Shown one piece after another: positions 48,325 through 58,910 of a stretch of 64,000 bases of DNA. The position numbers and the translations under genes were made by a program. Position 1 is the stretch's first letter. Each line of letters opens with the position of its first letter. The notes beneath the pieces are model-generated. The model worked only from the letters and a program-made list of their open reading frames with translations. It ran no database searches and was not told the DNA's origin. The stretch is from assembly GCA_037783545.1 (NCBI GenBank), contig JBBELK010001011.1:265293-329292 (forward strand), given 5' to 3'. The DNA comes from Henricia sp. BOLD:AAB3569 (taxonomy: Eukaryota; Echinodermata; Asteroidea; Spinulosida; Echinasteridae).

Positions 48325-48397
48325 TGTGTCCGCTCGGGATCGAACCGGGGACCTTTCGCGTGTGAGGCGAATGTGATAACCGCTACACCACGGAATC
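48325..48397 (-). tRNA. tRNA-Val(CAC), unit 1, acceptor-stem variant
   Basis: Anticodon loop ctcacac gives CAC (reads GUG). The 3' acceptor strand ends cggacac instead of cggaatc, giving two mismatches against gattccg, so this edge copy may be non-functional. Boxes A and B are intact. Confidence 0.85.
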
Positions 48398-48500
48398 TGA
48401 AATTCATAGGTCCGAGGATCAAGTTTTCCGCAGTCACAGCTACAGGTCTGATAATTATTTGAGGACACGGCGTATGGATCCAGAAGGGCAAAATCTAAAG

Positions 48501-48573
48501 TGATTCCGCCCGGGATCGAACCGGGGACCTTTCGCGTGTTAGGCGAACGTGATTACCGCTACACCACGGAATC
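48501..48573 (-). tRNA. tRNA-Val(AAC), unit 1
   Basis: Acceptor gattccg with cggaatc, anticodon stem ttcgc with gcgaa around ctaacac, giving anticodon AAC (read as IAC, decoding GUU, GUC and GUA). T arm ggttcgatcccggg. TTTT lies about 9 nt downstream. Confidence 0.97.
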
Positions 48574-48872
48574 TTGACACGAGTGATGTTCTCTTAATAT
48601 CACACACAATTCCAGCTATGTGGCGTTCTTAGCCCTGTCCACACACGCCAGGTAATCGGTACTTTCCGCCAGTGCAAGTAAAAGAGACTGTAGCCTGGTC
48701 CTTCCGCACACCAACAATTCCAGACACTCTGGTCCGGCCAGTCCATCGTCGTCATGGGATTTTCAGACGCTGACCGACTTACAGTTTGCAGCCTGCCGGT
48801 GAATATGCTGTAGAAGACAATAGTGAGATCAGTCTGTCATAAGAATCGTGGTAAAAACCCTGGTGGATTAAG

Positions 48873-48945
48873 TGATTCCGCTCGGGATCGAACCGAGGAC
48901 CTTTCGCGTGTAAAGCGAATGTGATGACCGCTACACCACGGAATC
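48873..48945 (-). tRNA. tRNA-Val(TAC), unit 1
   Basis: Anticodon loop tttacac gives TAC (UAC, reading GUA and GUG). Acceptor gattccg with cggaatc. T stem carries cctcgg paired with ccgag. TTTTT about 17 nt downstream. Confidence 0.97.
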
Positions 48946-49037
48946 AGGTCGTGCCATGTGTTCCATTCTTTGTACTGTATTTTAGTGCATCCAAGACGGC
49001 AGTAGATGACTAATTCCTGCCAAAAGAGATAGATTCA

Positions 49038-49110
49038 TGATTCCGCTCGGGATCGAACCGGGGACCTTTCGCGTGTGAGGCAAATGTGATAACCGCTACA
49101 CCACGGAATC
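49038..49110 (-). tRNA. tRNA-Val(CAC), unit 2
   Basis: Same as the CAC consensus except tttgc in the anticodon stem, a tolerated G-U pair with gcgaa. Confidence 0.96.
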
Positions 49111-49213
49111 TGAAATTCATAGGTCCGAGGATCAAGTTTTCCGCAGTCACAGCTACAGGTCTGATAATTATTTGAGGACACGGCGTATGGATCCAGAAGG
49201 GCAAAATCTAAAG

Positions 49214-49286
49214 TGATTCCGCCCGGGATCGAACCGGGGACCTTTCGCGTGTTAGGCGAACGTGATTACCGCTACACCACGGAATC
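49214..49286 (-). tRNA. tRNA-Val(AAC), unit 2
   Basis: Identical to the unit 1 AAC gene. Confidence 0.97.
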
Positions 49287-49585
49287 TTGACACGAGTGAT
49301 GTTCTCTTAATATCACACACAATTCCAGCTATGTGGCGTTCTTAGCCCTGTCCACACACGCCAGGTACTCGGTACTTTCCGCCAGTGCAAGTAAAAGAGA
49401 CTGTAGCCTGGTCCTTCCGCACACCAACAATTCCAGACACTCTGGTCCGGCCAGTCCATCGTCGTCATGGGATTTTCAGACGCTGACCGACTTACAGTTT
49501 GCAGCCTGCCGGTGAATATGCTGTAGAAGACAATAGTGAGATCAGTCTGTCATAAGAATCGTGGTAAAAACCCTGGTGGATTAAG

Positions 49586-49658
49586 TGATTCCGCTCGGGA
49601 TCGAACCGAGGACCTTTCGCGTGTAAAGCGAATGTGATGACCGCTACACCACGGAATC
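49586..49658 (-). tRNA. tRNA-Val(TAC), unit 2
   Basis: Identical to the unit 1 TAC gene. Confidence 0.97.
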
Positions 49659-49750
49659 AGGTCGTGCCATGTGTTCCATTCTTTGTACTGTATTTTAGTG
49701 CATCCAAGACGGCAGTAGATGACTAATTCCTGCCAAAAGAGATAGATTCA

Positions 49751-49823
49751 TGATTCCGCTCGGGATCGAACCGGGGACCTTTCGCGTGTGAGGCGAATGT
49801 GATAACCGCTACACCACGGAATC
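49751..49823 (-). tRNA. tRNA-Val(CAC), unit 3
   Basis: Consensus CAC gene with anticodon stem ttcgc and normal acceptor pairing gattccg with cggaatc. Confidence 0.97.
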
Positions 49824-49926
49824 TGAAATTCATAGGTCCGAGGATCAAGTTTTCCGCAGTCACAGCTACAGGTCTGATAATTATTTGAGGACACGGCGTA
49901 TGGATCCAGAAGGGCAAAATCTAAAG

Positions 49927-49999
49927 TGATTCCGCCCGGGATCGAACCGGGGACCTTTCGCGTGTTAGGCGAACGTGATTACCGCTACACCACGAAATC
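49927..49999 (-). tRNA. tRNA-Val(AAC), unit 3
   Basis: AAC gene starting gatttcg, which makes one U-G pair in the acceptor stem. The same variant occurs in unit 5. Confidence 0.95.
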
Positions 50000-50298
50000 T
50001 TGACACGAGTGATGTTCTCTTAATATCACACACAATTCCAGCTATGTGGCGTTCTTAGCCCTGTCCACACACGCCAGGTAATCGGTACTTTCCGCCAGTG
50101 CAAGTAAAAGAGACTGTAGCCTGGTCCTTCCGCACACCAACAATTCCAGACACTCTGGTCCGGCCAGTCCATCGTCGTCATGGGATTTTCAGACGCTGAC
50201 CGACTTACAGTTTGCAGCCTGCCGGTGAATATGCTGTAGAAGACAATAGTGAGATCAGTCTGTCATAAGAATCGTGGTAAAAACCCTGGTGGATTAAG

Positions 50299-50371
50299 TG
50301 ATTCCGCTCGGGATCGAACCGAGGACCTTTCGCGTGTAAAGCGAATGTGATGACCGCTACACCACGGAATC
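50299..50371 (-). tRNA. tRNA-Val(TAC), unit 3
   Basis: Consensus TAC gene. Confidence 0.97.
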
Positions 50372-50463
50372 AGGTCGTGCCATGTGTTCCATTCTTTGTA
50401 CTGTATTTTAGTGCATCCAAGACGGCAGTAGATGACTAATTCCTGCCAAAAGAGATAGATTCA

Positions 50464-50536
50464 TGATTCCGCTCGGGATCGAACCGGGGACCTTTCGCGT
50501 GTGAGGCAAATGTGATAACCGCTACACCACGGAATC
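50464..50536 (-). tRNA. tRNA-Val(CAC), unit 4
   Basis: CAC gene with the tttgc stem variant. Confidence 0.96.
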
Positions 50537-50639
50537 TGAAATTCATAGGTCCGAGGATCAAGTTTTCCGCAGTCACAGCTACAGGTCTGATAATTATTTG
50601 AGGACACGGCGTATGGATCCAGAAGGGCAAAATCTAAAG

Positions 50640-50712
50640 TGATTCCGCCCGGGATCGAACCGGGGACCTTTCGCGTGTTAGGCGAACGTGATTACCGCTA
50701 CACCACGGAATC
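50640..50712 (-). tRNA. tRNA-Val(AAC), unit 4
   Basis: Consensus AAC gene. Confidence 0.97.
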
Positions 50713-51011
50713 TTGACACGAGTGATGTTCTCTTAATATCACACACAATTCCAGCTATGTGGCGTTCTTAGCCCTGTCCACACACGCCAGGTACTCGGTA
50801 CTTTCCGCCAGTGCAAGTAAAAGAGACTGTAGCCTGGTCCTTCCGCACACCAACAATTCCAGACACTCTGGTCCGGCCAGTCCATCGTCGTCATGGGATT
50901 TTCAGACGCTGACCGACTTACAGTTTGCAGCCTGCCGGTGAATATGCTGTAGAAGACAATAGTGAGATCAGTCTGTCATAAGAATCGTGGTAAAAACCCT
51001 GGTGGATTAAG

Positions 51012-51084
51012 TGATTCCGCTCGGGATCGAACCGAGGACCTTTCGCGTGTAAAGCGAATGTGATGACCGCTACACCACGGAATC
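51012..51084 (-). tRNA. tRNA-Val(TAC), unit 4
   Basis: Consensus TAC gene. Confidence 0.97.
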
Positions 51085-51176
51085 AGGTCGTGCCATGTGT
51101 TCCATTCTTTGTACTGTATTTTAGTGCATCCAAGACGGCAGTAGATGACTAATTCCTGCCAAAAGAGATAGATTCA

Positions 51177-51249
51177 TGATTCCGCTCGGGATCGAACCGG
51201 GGACCTTTCGCGTGTGAGGCGAATGTGATAACCGCTACACCACGGAATC
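51177..51249 (-). tRNA. tRNA-Val(CAC), unit 5
   Basis: Consensus CAC gene (ttcgc stem). Confidence 0.97.
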
Positions 51250-51352
51250 TGAAATTCATAGGTCCGAGGATCAAGTTTTCCGCAGTCACAGCTACAGGTC
51301 TGATAATTATTTGAGGACACGGCGTATGGATCCAGAAGGGCAAAATCTAAAG

Positions 51353-51425
51353 TGATTCCGCCCGGGATCGAACCGGGGACCTTTCGCGTGTTAGGCGAAC
51401 GTGATTACCGCTACACCACGAAATC
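51353..51425 (-). tRNA. tRNA-Val(AAC), unit 5
   Basis: AAC gene with the gatttcg start shared with unit 3. Confidence 0.95.
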
Positions 51426-51724
51426 TTGACACGAGTGATGTTCTCTTAATATCACACACAATTCCAGCTATGTGGCGTTCTTAGCCCTGTCCACACACGC
51501 CAGGTAATCGGTACTTTCCGCCAGTGCAAGTAAAAGAGACTGTAGCCTGGTCCTTCCGCACACCAACAATTCCAGACACTCTGGTCCGGCCAGTCCATCG
51601 TCGTCATGGGATTTTCAGACGCTGACCGACTTACAGTTTGCAGCCTGCCGGTGAATATGCTGTAGAAGACAATAGTGAGATCAGTCTGTCATAAGAATCG
51701 TGGTAAAAACCCTGGTGGATTAAG

Positions 51725-51797
51725 TGATTCCGCTCGGGATCGAACCGAGGACCTTTCGCGTGTAAAGCGAATGTGATGACCGCTACACCACGGAATC
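51725..51797 (-). tRNA. tRNA-Val(TAC), unit 5
   Basis: Consensus TAC gene. Confidence 0.97.
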
Positions 51798-51889
51798 AGG
51801 TCGTGCCATGTGTTCCATTCTTTGTACTGTATTTTAGTGCATCCAAGACGGCAGTAGATGACTAATTCCTGCCAAAAGAGATAGATTCA

Positions 51890-51962
51890 TGATTCCGCTC
51901 GGGATCGAACCGGGGACCTTTCGCGTGTGAGGCAAATGTGATAACCGCTACACCACGGAATC
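51890..51962 (-). tRNA. tRNA-Val(CAC), unit 6
   Basis: CAC gene with the tttgc stem variant. Confidence 0.96.
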
Positions 51963-52065
51963 TGAAATTCATAGGTCCGAGGATCAAGTTTTCCGCAGTC
52001 ACAGCTACAGGTCTGATAATTATTTGAGGACACGGCGTATGGATCCAGAAGGGCAAAATCTAAAG

Positions 52066-52138
52066 TGATTCCGCCCGGGATCGAACCGGGGACCTTTCGC
52101 GTGTTAGGCGAACGTGATTACCGCTACACCACGGAATC
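52066..52138 (-). tRNA. tRNA-Val(AAC), unit 6
   Basis: Consensus AAC gene. Confidence 0.97.
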
Positions 52139-52437
52139 TTGACACGAGTGATGTTCTCTTAATATCACACACAATTCCAGCTATGTGGCGTTCTTAGCCC
52201 TGTCCACACACGCCAGGTAATCGGTACTTTCCGCCAGTGCAAGTAAAAGAGACTGTAGCCTGGTCCTTCCGCACACCAACAATTCCAGACACTCTGGTCC
52301 GGCCAGTCCATCGTCGTCATGGGATTTTCAGACGCTGACCGACTTACAGTTTGCAGCCTGCCGGTGAATATGCTGTAGAAGACAATAGTGAGATCAGTCT
52401 GTCATAAGAATCGTGGTAAAAACCCTGGTGGATTAAG

Positions 52438-52510
52438 TGATTCCGCTCGGGATCGAACCGAGGACCTTTCGCGTGTAAAGCGAATGTGATGACCGCTACA
52501 CCACGGAATC
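52438..52510 (-). tRNA. tRNA-Val(TAC), unit 6
   Basis: Consensus TAC gene. Confidence 0.97.
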
Positions 52511-52602
52511 AGGTCGTGCCATGTGTTCCATTCTTTGTACTGTATTTTAGTGCATCCAAGACGGCAGTAGATGACTAATTCCTGCCAAAAGAGATAGATT
52601 CA

Positions 52603-52675
52603 TGATTCCGCTCGGGATCGAACCGGGGACCTTTCGCGTGTGAGGCAAATGTGATAACCGCTACACCACGGAATC
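52603..52675 (-). tRNA. tRNA-Val(CAC), unit 7
   Basis: CAC gene with the tttgc stem variant. Confidence 0.96.
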
Positions 52676-52778
52676 TGAAATTCATAGGTCCGAGGATCAA
52701 GTTTTCCGCAGTCACAGCTACAGGTCTGATAATTATTTGAGGACACGGCGTATGGATCCAGAAGGGCAAAATCTAAAG

Positions 52779-52851
52779 TGATTCCGCCCGGGATCGAACC
52801 GGGGACCTTTCGCGTGTTAGGCGAACGTGATTACCGCTACACCACGGAATC
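52779..52851 (-). tRNA. tRNA-Val(AAC), unit 7
   Basis: Consensus AAC gene. Confidence 0.97.
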
Positions 52852-53150
52852 TTGACACGAGTGATGTTCTCTTAATATCACACACAATTCCAGCTATGTG
52901 GCGTTCTTAGCCCTGTCCACACACGCCAGGTACTCGGTACTTTCCGCCAGTGCAAGTAAAAGAGACTGTAGCCTGGTCCTTCCGCACACCAACAATTCCA
53001 GACACTCTGGTCCGGCCAGTCCATCGTCGTCATGGAATTTTCAGACGCTGACCGACTTACAGTTTGCAGCCTGCCGGTGAATATGCTGTAGAAGACAATA
53101 GTGAGATCAGTCTGTCATAAGAATCGTGGTAAAAACCCTGGTGGATTAAG

Positions 53151-53223
53151 TGATTCCGCTCGGGATCGAACCGAGGACCTTTCGCGTGTAAAGCGAATGT
53201 GATGACCGCTATACCACGGAATC
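53151..53223 (-). tRNA. tRNA-Val(TAC), unit 7
   Basis: TAC gene with one change inside box A (tggtatagcgg instead of tggtgtagcgg). Confidence 0.94.
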
Positions 53224-53315
53224 AGGTCGTGCCATGTGTTCCATTCTTTGTACTGTATTTTAGTGCATCCAAGACGGCAGTAGATGACTAATTCCTGCCA
53301 AAAGAGATAGATTCA

Positions 53316-53388
53316 TGATTCCGCTCGGGATCGAACCGGGGACCTTTCGCGTGTGAGGCAAATGTGATAACCGCTACACCACGGAATC
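53316..53388 (-). tRNA. tRNA-Val(CAC), unit 8
   Basis: CAC gene with the tttgc stem variant. Confidence 0.96.
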
Positions 53389-53491
53389 TGAAATTCATAG
53401 GTCCGAGGATCAAGTTTTCCGCAGTCACAGCTACAGGTCTGATAATTATTTGAGGACACGGCGTATGGATCCAGAAGGGCAAAATCTAAAG

Positions 53492-53564
53492 TGATTCCGC
53501 CCGGGATCGAACCGGGGACCTTTCGCGTGTTAGGCGAACGTGATTACCGCTACACCACGGAATC
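53492..53564 (-). tRNA. tRNA-Val(AAC), unit 8
   Basis: Consensus AAC gene. Confidence 0.97.
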
Positions 53565-53863
53565 TTGACACGAGTGATGTTCTCTTAATATCACACACAA
53601 TTCCAGCTATGTGGCGTTCTTAGCCCTGTCCACACACGCCAGGTAATCGGTACTTTCCGCCAGTGCAAGTAAAAGAGACTGTAGCCTGGTCCTTCCGCAC
53701 ACCAACAATTCCAGACACTCTGGTCCGGCCAGTCCATCGTCGTCATGGGATTTTCAGACGCTGACCGACTTACAGTTTGCAGCCTGCCGGTGAATATGCT
53801 GTAGAAGACAATAGTGAGATCAGTCTGTCATAAGAATCGTGGTAAAAACCCTGGTGGATTAAG

Positions 53864-53936
53864 TGATTCCGCTCGGGATCGAACCGAGGACCTTTCGCGT
53901 GTAAAGCGAATGTGATGACCGCTACACCACGGAATC
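53864..53936 (-). tRNA. tRNA-Val(TAC), unit 8
   Basis: Consensus TAC gene. Confidence 0.97.
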
Positions 53937-54028
53937 AGGTCGTGCCATGTGTTCCATTCTTTGTACTGTATTTTAGTGCATCCAAGACGGCAGTAGATGA
54001 CTAATTCCTGCCAAAAGAGATAGATTCA

Positions 54029-54101
54029 TGATTCCGCTCGGGATCGAACCGGGGACCTTTCGCGTGTGAGGCGAATGTGATAACCGCTACACCACGGAAT
54101 C
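54029..54101 (-). tRNA. tRNA-Val(CAC), unit 9
   Basis: Consensus CAC gene (ttcgc stem). Confidence 0.97.
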
Positions 54102-54204
54102 TGAAATTCATAGGTCCGATGATCAAGTTTTCCGCAGTCACAGCTACAGGTCTGATAATTATTTGAGGACACGGCGTATGGATCCAGAAGGGCAAAATCT
54201 AAAG

Positions 54205-54277
54205 TGATTCCGCCCGGGATCGAACCGGGGACCTTTCGCGTGTTAGGCGAACGTGATTACCGCTACACCACGGAATC
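54205..54277 (-). tRNA. tRNA-Val(AAC), unit 9
   Basis: Consensus AAC gene. Confidence 0.97.
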
Positions 54278-54576
54278 TTGACACGAGTGATGTTCTCTTA
54301 ATATCACACACAATTCCAGCTATGTGGCGTTCTTAGCCCTGTCCACACACGCCAGGTAATCGGTACTTTCCGCCAGTGCAAGTAAAAGAGACTGTAGCCT
54401 GGTCCTTCCGCACACCAACAATTCCAGACACTCTGGTCCGGCCAGTCCATCGTCGTCGTGGGATTTTCAGACGCTGACCGACTTACAGTTTGCAGCCTGC
54501 CGGTGAATATGCTGTAGAAGACAATAGTGAGATCAGTCTGTCATAAGAATCGTGGTAAAAACCCTGGTGGATTAAG

Positions 54577-54649
54577 TGATTCCGCTCGGGATCGAACCGA
54601 GGACCTTTCGCGTGTAAAGCGAATGTGATGACCGCTACACCACGGAATC
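54577..54649 (-). tRNA. tRNA-Val(TAC), unit 9
   Basis: Consensus TAC gene. Confidence 0.97.
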
Positions 54650-54741
54650 AGGTCGTGCCATGTGTTCCATTCTTTGTACTGTATTTTAGTGCATCCAAGA
54701 CGGCAGTAGATGACTAATTCCTGCCAAAAGAGATAGATTCA

Positions 54742-54814
54742 TGATTCCGCTCGGGATCGAACCGGGGACCTTTCGCGTGTGAGGCGAATGTGATAACCGC
54801 TACACCACGGAATC
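54742..54814 (-). tRNA. tRNA-Val(CAC), unit 10
   Basis: Consensus CAC gene (ttcgc stem). Confidence 0.97.
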
Positions 54815-54917
54815 TGAAATTCATAGGTCCGAGGATCAAGTTTTCCGCAGTCACAGCTACAGGTCTGATAATTATTTGAGGACACGGCGTATGGATCCAG
54901 AAGGGCAAAATCTAAAG

Positions 54918-54990
54918 TGATTCCGCCCGGGATCGAACCGGGGACCTTTCGCGTGTTAGGCGAACGTGATTACCGCTACACCACGGAATC
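54918..54990 (-). tRNA. tRNA-Val(AAC), unit 10
   Basis: Consensus AAC gene. Confidence 0.97.
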
Positions 54991-55289
54991 TTGACACGAG
55001 TGATGTTCTCTTAATATCACACACAATTCCAGCTATGTGGCGTTCTTAGCCCTGTCCACACACGCCAGGTAATCGGTACTTTCCGCCAGTGCAAGTAAAA
55101 GAGACTGTAGCCTGGTCCTTCCGCACACCAACAATTCCAGACACTCTGGTCCGGCCAGTCCATCGTCGTCATGGGATTTTCAGACGCTGACCGACTTACA
55201 GTTTGCAGCCTGCCGGTGAATATGCTGTAGAAGACAATAGTGAGATCAGTCTGTCATAAGAATCGTGGTAAAAACCCTGGTGGATTAAG

Positions 55290-55362
55290 TGATTCCGCTC
55301 GGGATCGAACCGAGGACCTTTCGCGTGTAAAGCGAATGTGATGACCGCTACACCACGGAATC
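55290..55362 (-). tRNA. tRNA-Val(TAC), unit 10
   Basis: Consensus TAC gene, the last whole TAC copy. Confidence 0.97.
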
Positions 55363-55454
55363 AGGTCGTGCCATGTGTTCCATTCTTTGTACTGTATTTT
55401 AGTGCATCCAAGACGGCAGTAGATGACTAATTCCTGCCAAAAGAGATAGATTCA

Positions 55455-55527
55455 TGATTCCGCTCGGGATCGAACCGGGGACCTTTCGCGTGTGAGGCGA
55501 ATGTGATAACCGCTACACCACGGAATC
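55455..55527 (-). tRNA. tRNA-Val(CAC), unit 11
   Basis: Consensus CAC gene (ttcgc stem). Confidence 0.97.
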
Positions 55528-55630
55528 TGAAATTCATAGGTCCGAGGATCAAGTTTTCCGCAGTCACAGCTACAGGTCTGATAATTATTTGAGGACACGG
55601 CGTATGGATCCAGAAGGGCAAAATCTAAAG

Positions 55631-55703
55631 TGATTCCGCCCGGGATCGAACCGGGGACCTTTCGCGTGTTAGGCGAACGTGATTACCGCTACACCACGGA
55701 ATC
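55631..55703 (-). tRNA. tRNA-Val(AAC), unit 11
   Basis: Consensus AAC gene. The spacer beyond it carries several changes not seen in inner units. Confidence 0.97.
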
Positions 55704-56002
55704 TTGACACGATTGATGTTCTCTTAACATCACACACAATTCTAGCTATGTGGCGTTCTTAGCACTGTCCACACACGCCAGGTACTCTGTACTTTCCGCC
55801 AGTGCAAGTAAAAGAGACTGTAGCCTGGTCCTTCCGCACACCAAAAATTCCAGACACTCTGGTCCGGCCAGTCCATCGTCGTCATGGGATTTTCAGACGC
55901 TGACCGACTTACAGTTTGCAGCCTGCCGGTGAATATGCTGTAGAAGACAATAGTGAGATCAGTCTGTCATAAGAATCGTGGTAAAAACCCTGGTGGATTA
56001 AG

Positions 56003-56055
56003 TGATTCCGCTCAGGATCGAACCGAGGACCTTTCGAGTGTAAAGCGAATGTGAT
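56003..56055 (-). pseudogene. tRNA-Val(TAC) remnant, unit 11
   Basis: The 3' two thirds of a TAC gene, with substitutions in the T arm (ctcagg) and the anticodon stem (cgag). The 5' acceptor strand and most of the D arm are deleted, joining straight to the next spacer (tgtactgtattttag). Cannot fold as a tRNA. Confidence 0.9.
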
Positions 56056-56092
56056 TGTACTGTATTTTAGTGCATCCAAGACGGCAGTAGAT

Positions 56093-58648
56093 GACTATTT
56101 GCACATCCGTCGACGTTGAGGGCAGCGTAGGAATCTACGCAGTCTCGAGTATAGCAATCCGTCTGGTGGACGTCTGTGTGATCGCTCGGGATAATTAATG
56201 GTTTTGAATTCTCATCCAAGCTGATATATTTCGAGGAAAATGAAAGTGCAGTAGTACCTAGCGTCGAGTTTGGGAGGTTTTGTAAGGCGAAATCAGGTAA
56301 CCAGAGTAATTTAGAGGCATTTAAACACTTGGGAGGTGTGGGCAGCACCAGTATCATTACGGCGGTTTTCAACAATCGTCGTTTACCGCACGTACGGTTG
56401 CACTACGTTGGGATGGAGCCTATACGTTGTGCACATAGTCAAATTGGCTCTTTCTCAACAATGGTAGAGCGCGCTCCAGTAATTCCTTTTGAATTTCCGC
56501 GCGCCTTAAGCAATGCACACCCATTGGGCTTGCGCGTGTATTATAGGCTATAATGCCAATACTGTGTGCGGGTTATGCTGCCTCGTCGTGTTTTATGTAC
56601 CGGACAAGTTTCCAACTGGCACGCTTATTTTAATGTGGTCCAGGGGCACCTCTTTGTGCCAGAGGTCGGGCCTCTGAATCCCAAAGTTAAAGTACCCCGT
56701 TCGCAACAACCTTAAAAAGCGCCGACAACGCCTATGCGCTTTGTCTATGGGAACAAAATCAGAAGAAAACGGAAGAAAAAAAAACTAGAGCTACGTCTGT
56801 TCTATGAACAGAGCGTAGGGCTTTTTCGATTTTTTTTAACTTCAAAAATGAGCATGCTTAGCTTGCAAAAAGTATATAAAGTATTTAATTAAAAAAATGT
56901 TTACCTTTAATGTGTTACCTTTAAAGGATTGATGACGTAATCAATGTTTTAACAATACAGACATGTTTGGTGGTCGACGCACTCTAAATTCACCACTATT
57001 GGGCTAATTTGCGCAAACACTGCTATCAAAGGGTCATTTTAAGACTTTTTAATGTTGCCGCTAGAGGGCACCCTTTTATGGAATGACGTAGAAACTTACA
57101 TTTTTGGAAACCCTATTTACCTTAGACACTAACACTACCAACCGCATCTCGGCAGCTTTCCCCACTTTTACAAAATAGGTTCATTTAAATGCACTTCCGG
57201 TTTCTACCGGAAGTGAGCAAGGTCACAGCGATATTTTTTTGGATACCCCACCCTAGTCGAACTCAAACACCTTTGACCCCATCCAAATACCTCTTACCAG
57301 TTTCAAATGGCAAGGCAAAGTCTGTTTGACCAATAGGGAATGAGGTCAAATGTGAAGGCATGTGGGCATCTGAAAGACCTTATTAATGATCGTATATGCC
57401 GAAAGAATCAAGATCGTAGGTCAAACGGTTGATTTTTTATGAATTTTTGCATATGGAAACATTAAATTTCATGCCCCTTTAAACTTACACCTGATGACGT
57501 CATGATGACGCCATTGTTGGGTGCACACCTCTTCTACTATGTCTTTGATGTTACCAAGTTTGTTTAAGAACAACCTCAAGTTTGGGAACAACCTCAAAAA
57601 GTGCCGACAACGCCCATGCGTTATGTCAATGGGGAAAACATCAGAAGAAGAAATAAACGGAAAAGCCAAAAGTTAACGACCTTTGCTAGTGATCGTATAT
57701 GGGAAGGAATCAAGGTTGTAGCTCGCATTTGTTAATATTTCATATTTATAATATTTGTATCACCTTTAATCTGACACGTGATGACGTCATTATGAGATCA
57801 TCAGTTAAATACCTTTGTTAATTACCGTATATGGCGCAGGAATCACGATCATAGGTGAATCGGCTGATTTGTTACGAATGTTTGAATATGGAAAACATTA
57901 AATTGTATGCTCATTTAATCTTATACCTGATGATGAACCGTTTTTGAGTTGTGTCAGTTTGCCTGAGTGTACTGCTATACAGATCTGCCACTTCCAAGTG
58001 TTTGATGAACTGTGAGATACCAAGTCATGGCGCAGGTAAAAACTTTTGATTACTTAATTAGCTGCTTGAGGAGTATCATAACATGTATGTTCAGGATTTA
58101 TACTAAGAGAGTCTTGGGCCAAATTTCATATAAAACAAAATAACATGTACATTATGTAAACAGTACAGTTACCTTCATCGATTGAGAAAAGATTTGTTTA
58201 GATTTGAAAATATGGCAATTTTCAGTGTTTGCACTTTTAAAAACATCAATTTGGTTACTGTAAAATTAGTACTATTTGTAATAATGTCACATGGGCGTTA
58301 TAAATTAAATATTTAAAAAGTTTATCCTGAAAACTCAGTTTAGAGGCAAGTTTGATTTCCCTTTGCGAATTCTAAACTGTTCATTTTTAGTTTGTTTTGT
58401 TCACATCTGGGACGGAAACGCGATGTTTACTCGAAATACTGATATACATATATTAGTCATCAAAGGCAGAAATCAGAGCACATAATTAGTTTAATTGAAA
58501 AGAGTTTGGCCAAGGAGGACAATTTCGTAATTAGATTTTTAAAAGATGGTTCAATAAAATCCAGACAATGACTTAATTATTTCAGGCCTATATTTAGCTT
58601 TTGTTTTTAAATGGGACGTGCACTGCATGTTCGCGCAACTTACAACAA
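56093..58648. other. Region between the tRNA array and the Ngaro-like element
   Basis: No gene recognised. It holds diverged repeats. Block caacaacct-aaaa-agcgccgacaacgc occurs near 56705 and again near 57585. A block reading gatcgtatatg, aaggaatcaagatcgta, catatggaaacattaaattt and acctgatgacgtcat occurs at about 57380-57510, 57685-57800 and 57820-57935. Confidence 0.55.
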
Positions 58649-58730
58649 TTCCTTTCTAATCTCCCGCAATTAGCAACAAACAAAATATTATGTTTGGAGT
58701 GGCAGTTCCTGACAACACACTTGTTACTCC
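58649..58730 (-). repeat. Split direct repeat B2 (element 3' end)
   Basis: Copy of B1 with two visible differences (ggcag and gttactcc). It marks the far end of the element. Confidence 0.88.
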
Positions 58731-58910
58731 TTTTATTCATCTTGTTAAACATTTAACAATTCTTCAATACAGAAATCCGTAAGTCAGTCTGATATGGTAA
58801 GACCAACAATTTTCCATTATGAATAAATATACAACATAACTCGCTTGTAATTAAAAAACAAAAACGAGAAAGCATATTGCCCAAAATTCTACCAAACGAT
58901 ACACGCAGAT

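Larger units (their letters stand above)
48233..56092 (-). repeat. Tandem array of eleven 713-bp units, each with three tRNA-Val genes
   Basis: The unit repeats exactly every 713 bp from 48233. Order by coordinate in each unit: tRNA-Val(CAC), tRNA-Val(AAC), tRNA-Val(TAC), all on the minus strand, so transcription runs TAC, AAC, CAC. Each gene is 73 nt with discriminator A, box A tggtgtagcggt-like and box B ggttcgatccc. A T run for Pol III termination lies about 9-20 nt beyond each 3' end (TTTT or TTTTT on the minus strand). Inner units differ at only a few positions. The last unit is diverged and cut short. Confidence 0.95.

Noticed and set aside
48297-55621. Eleven identical 64-codon minus-strand frames and four 60-codon plus-strand frames across the array
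   Set aside because: They run through tRNA-Val genes and spacers and repeat only because the 713-bp unit repeats. No protein family is visible.
48233-56092. CRISPR-like regularly spaced repeat
   Set aside because: The period is 713 bp, the conserved words are tRNA genes, and the organism is eukaryotic.
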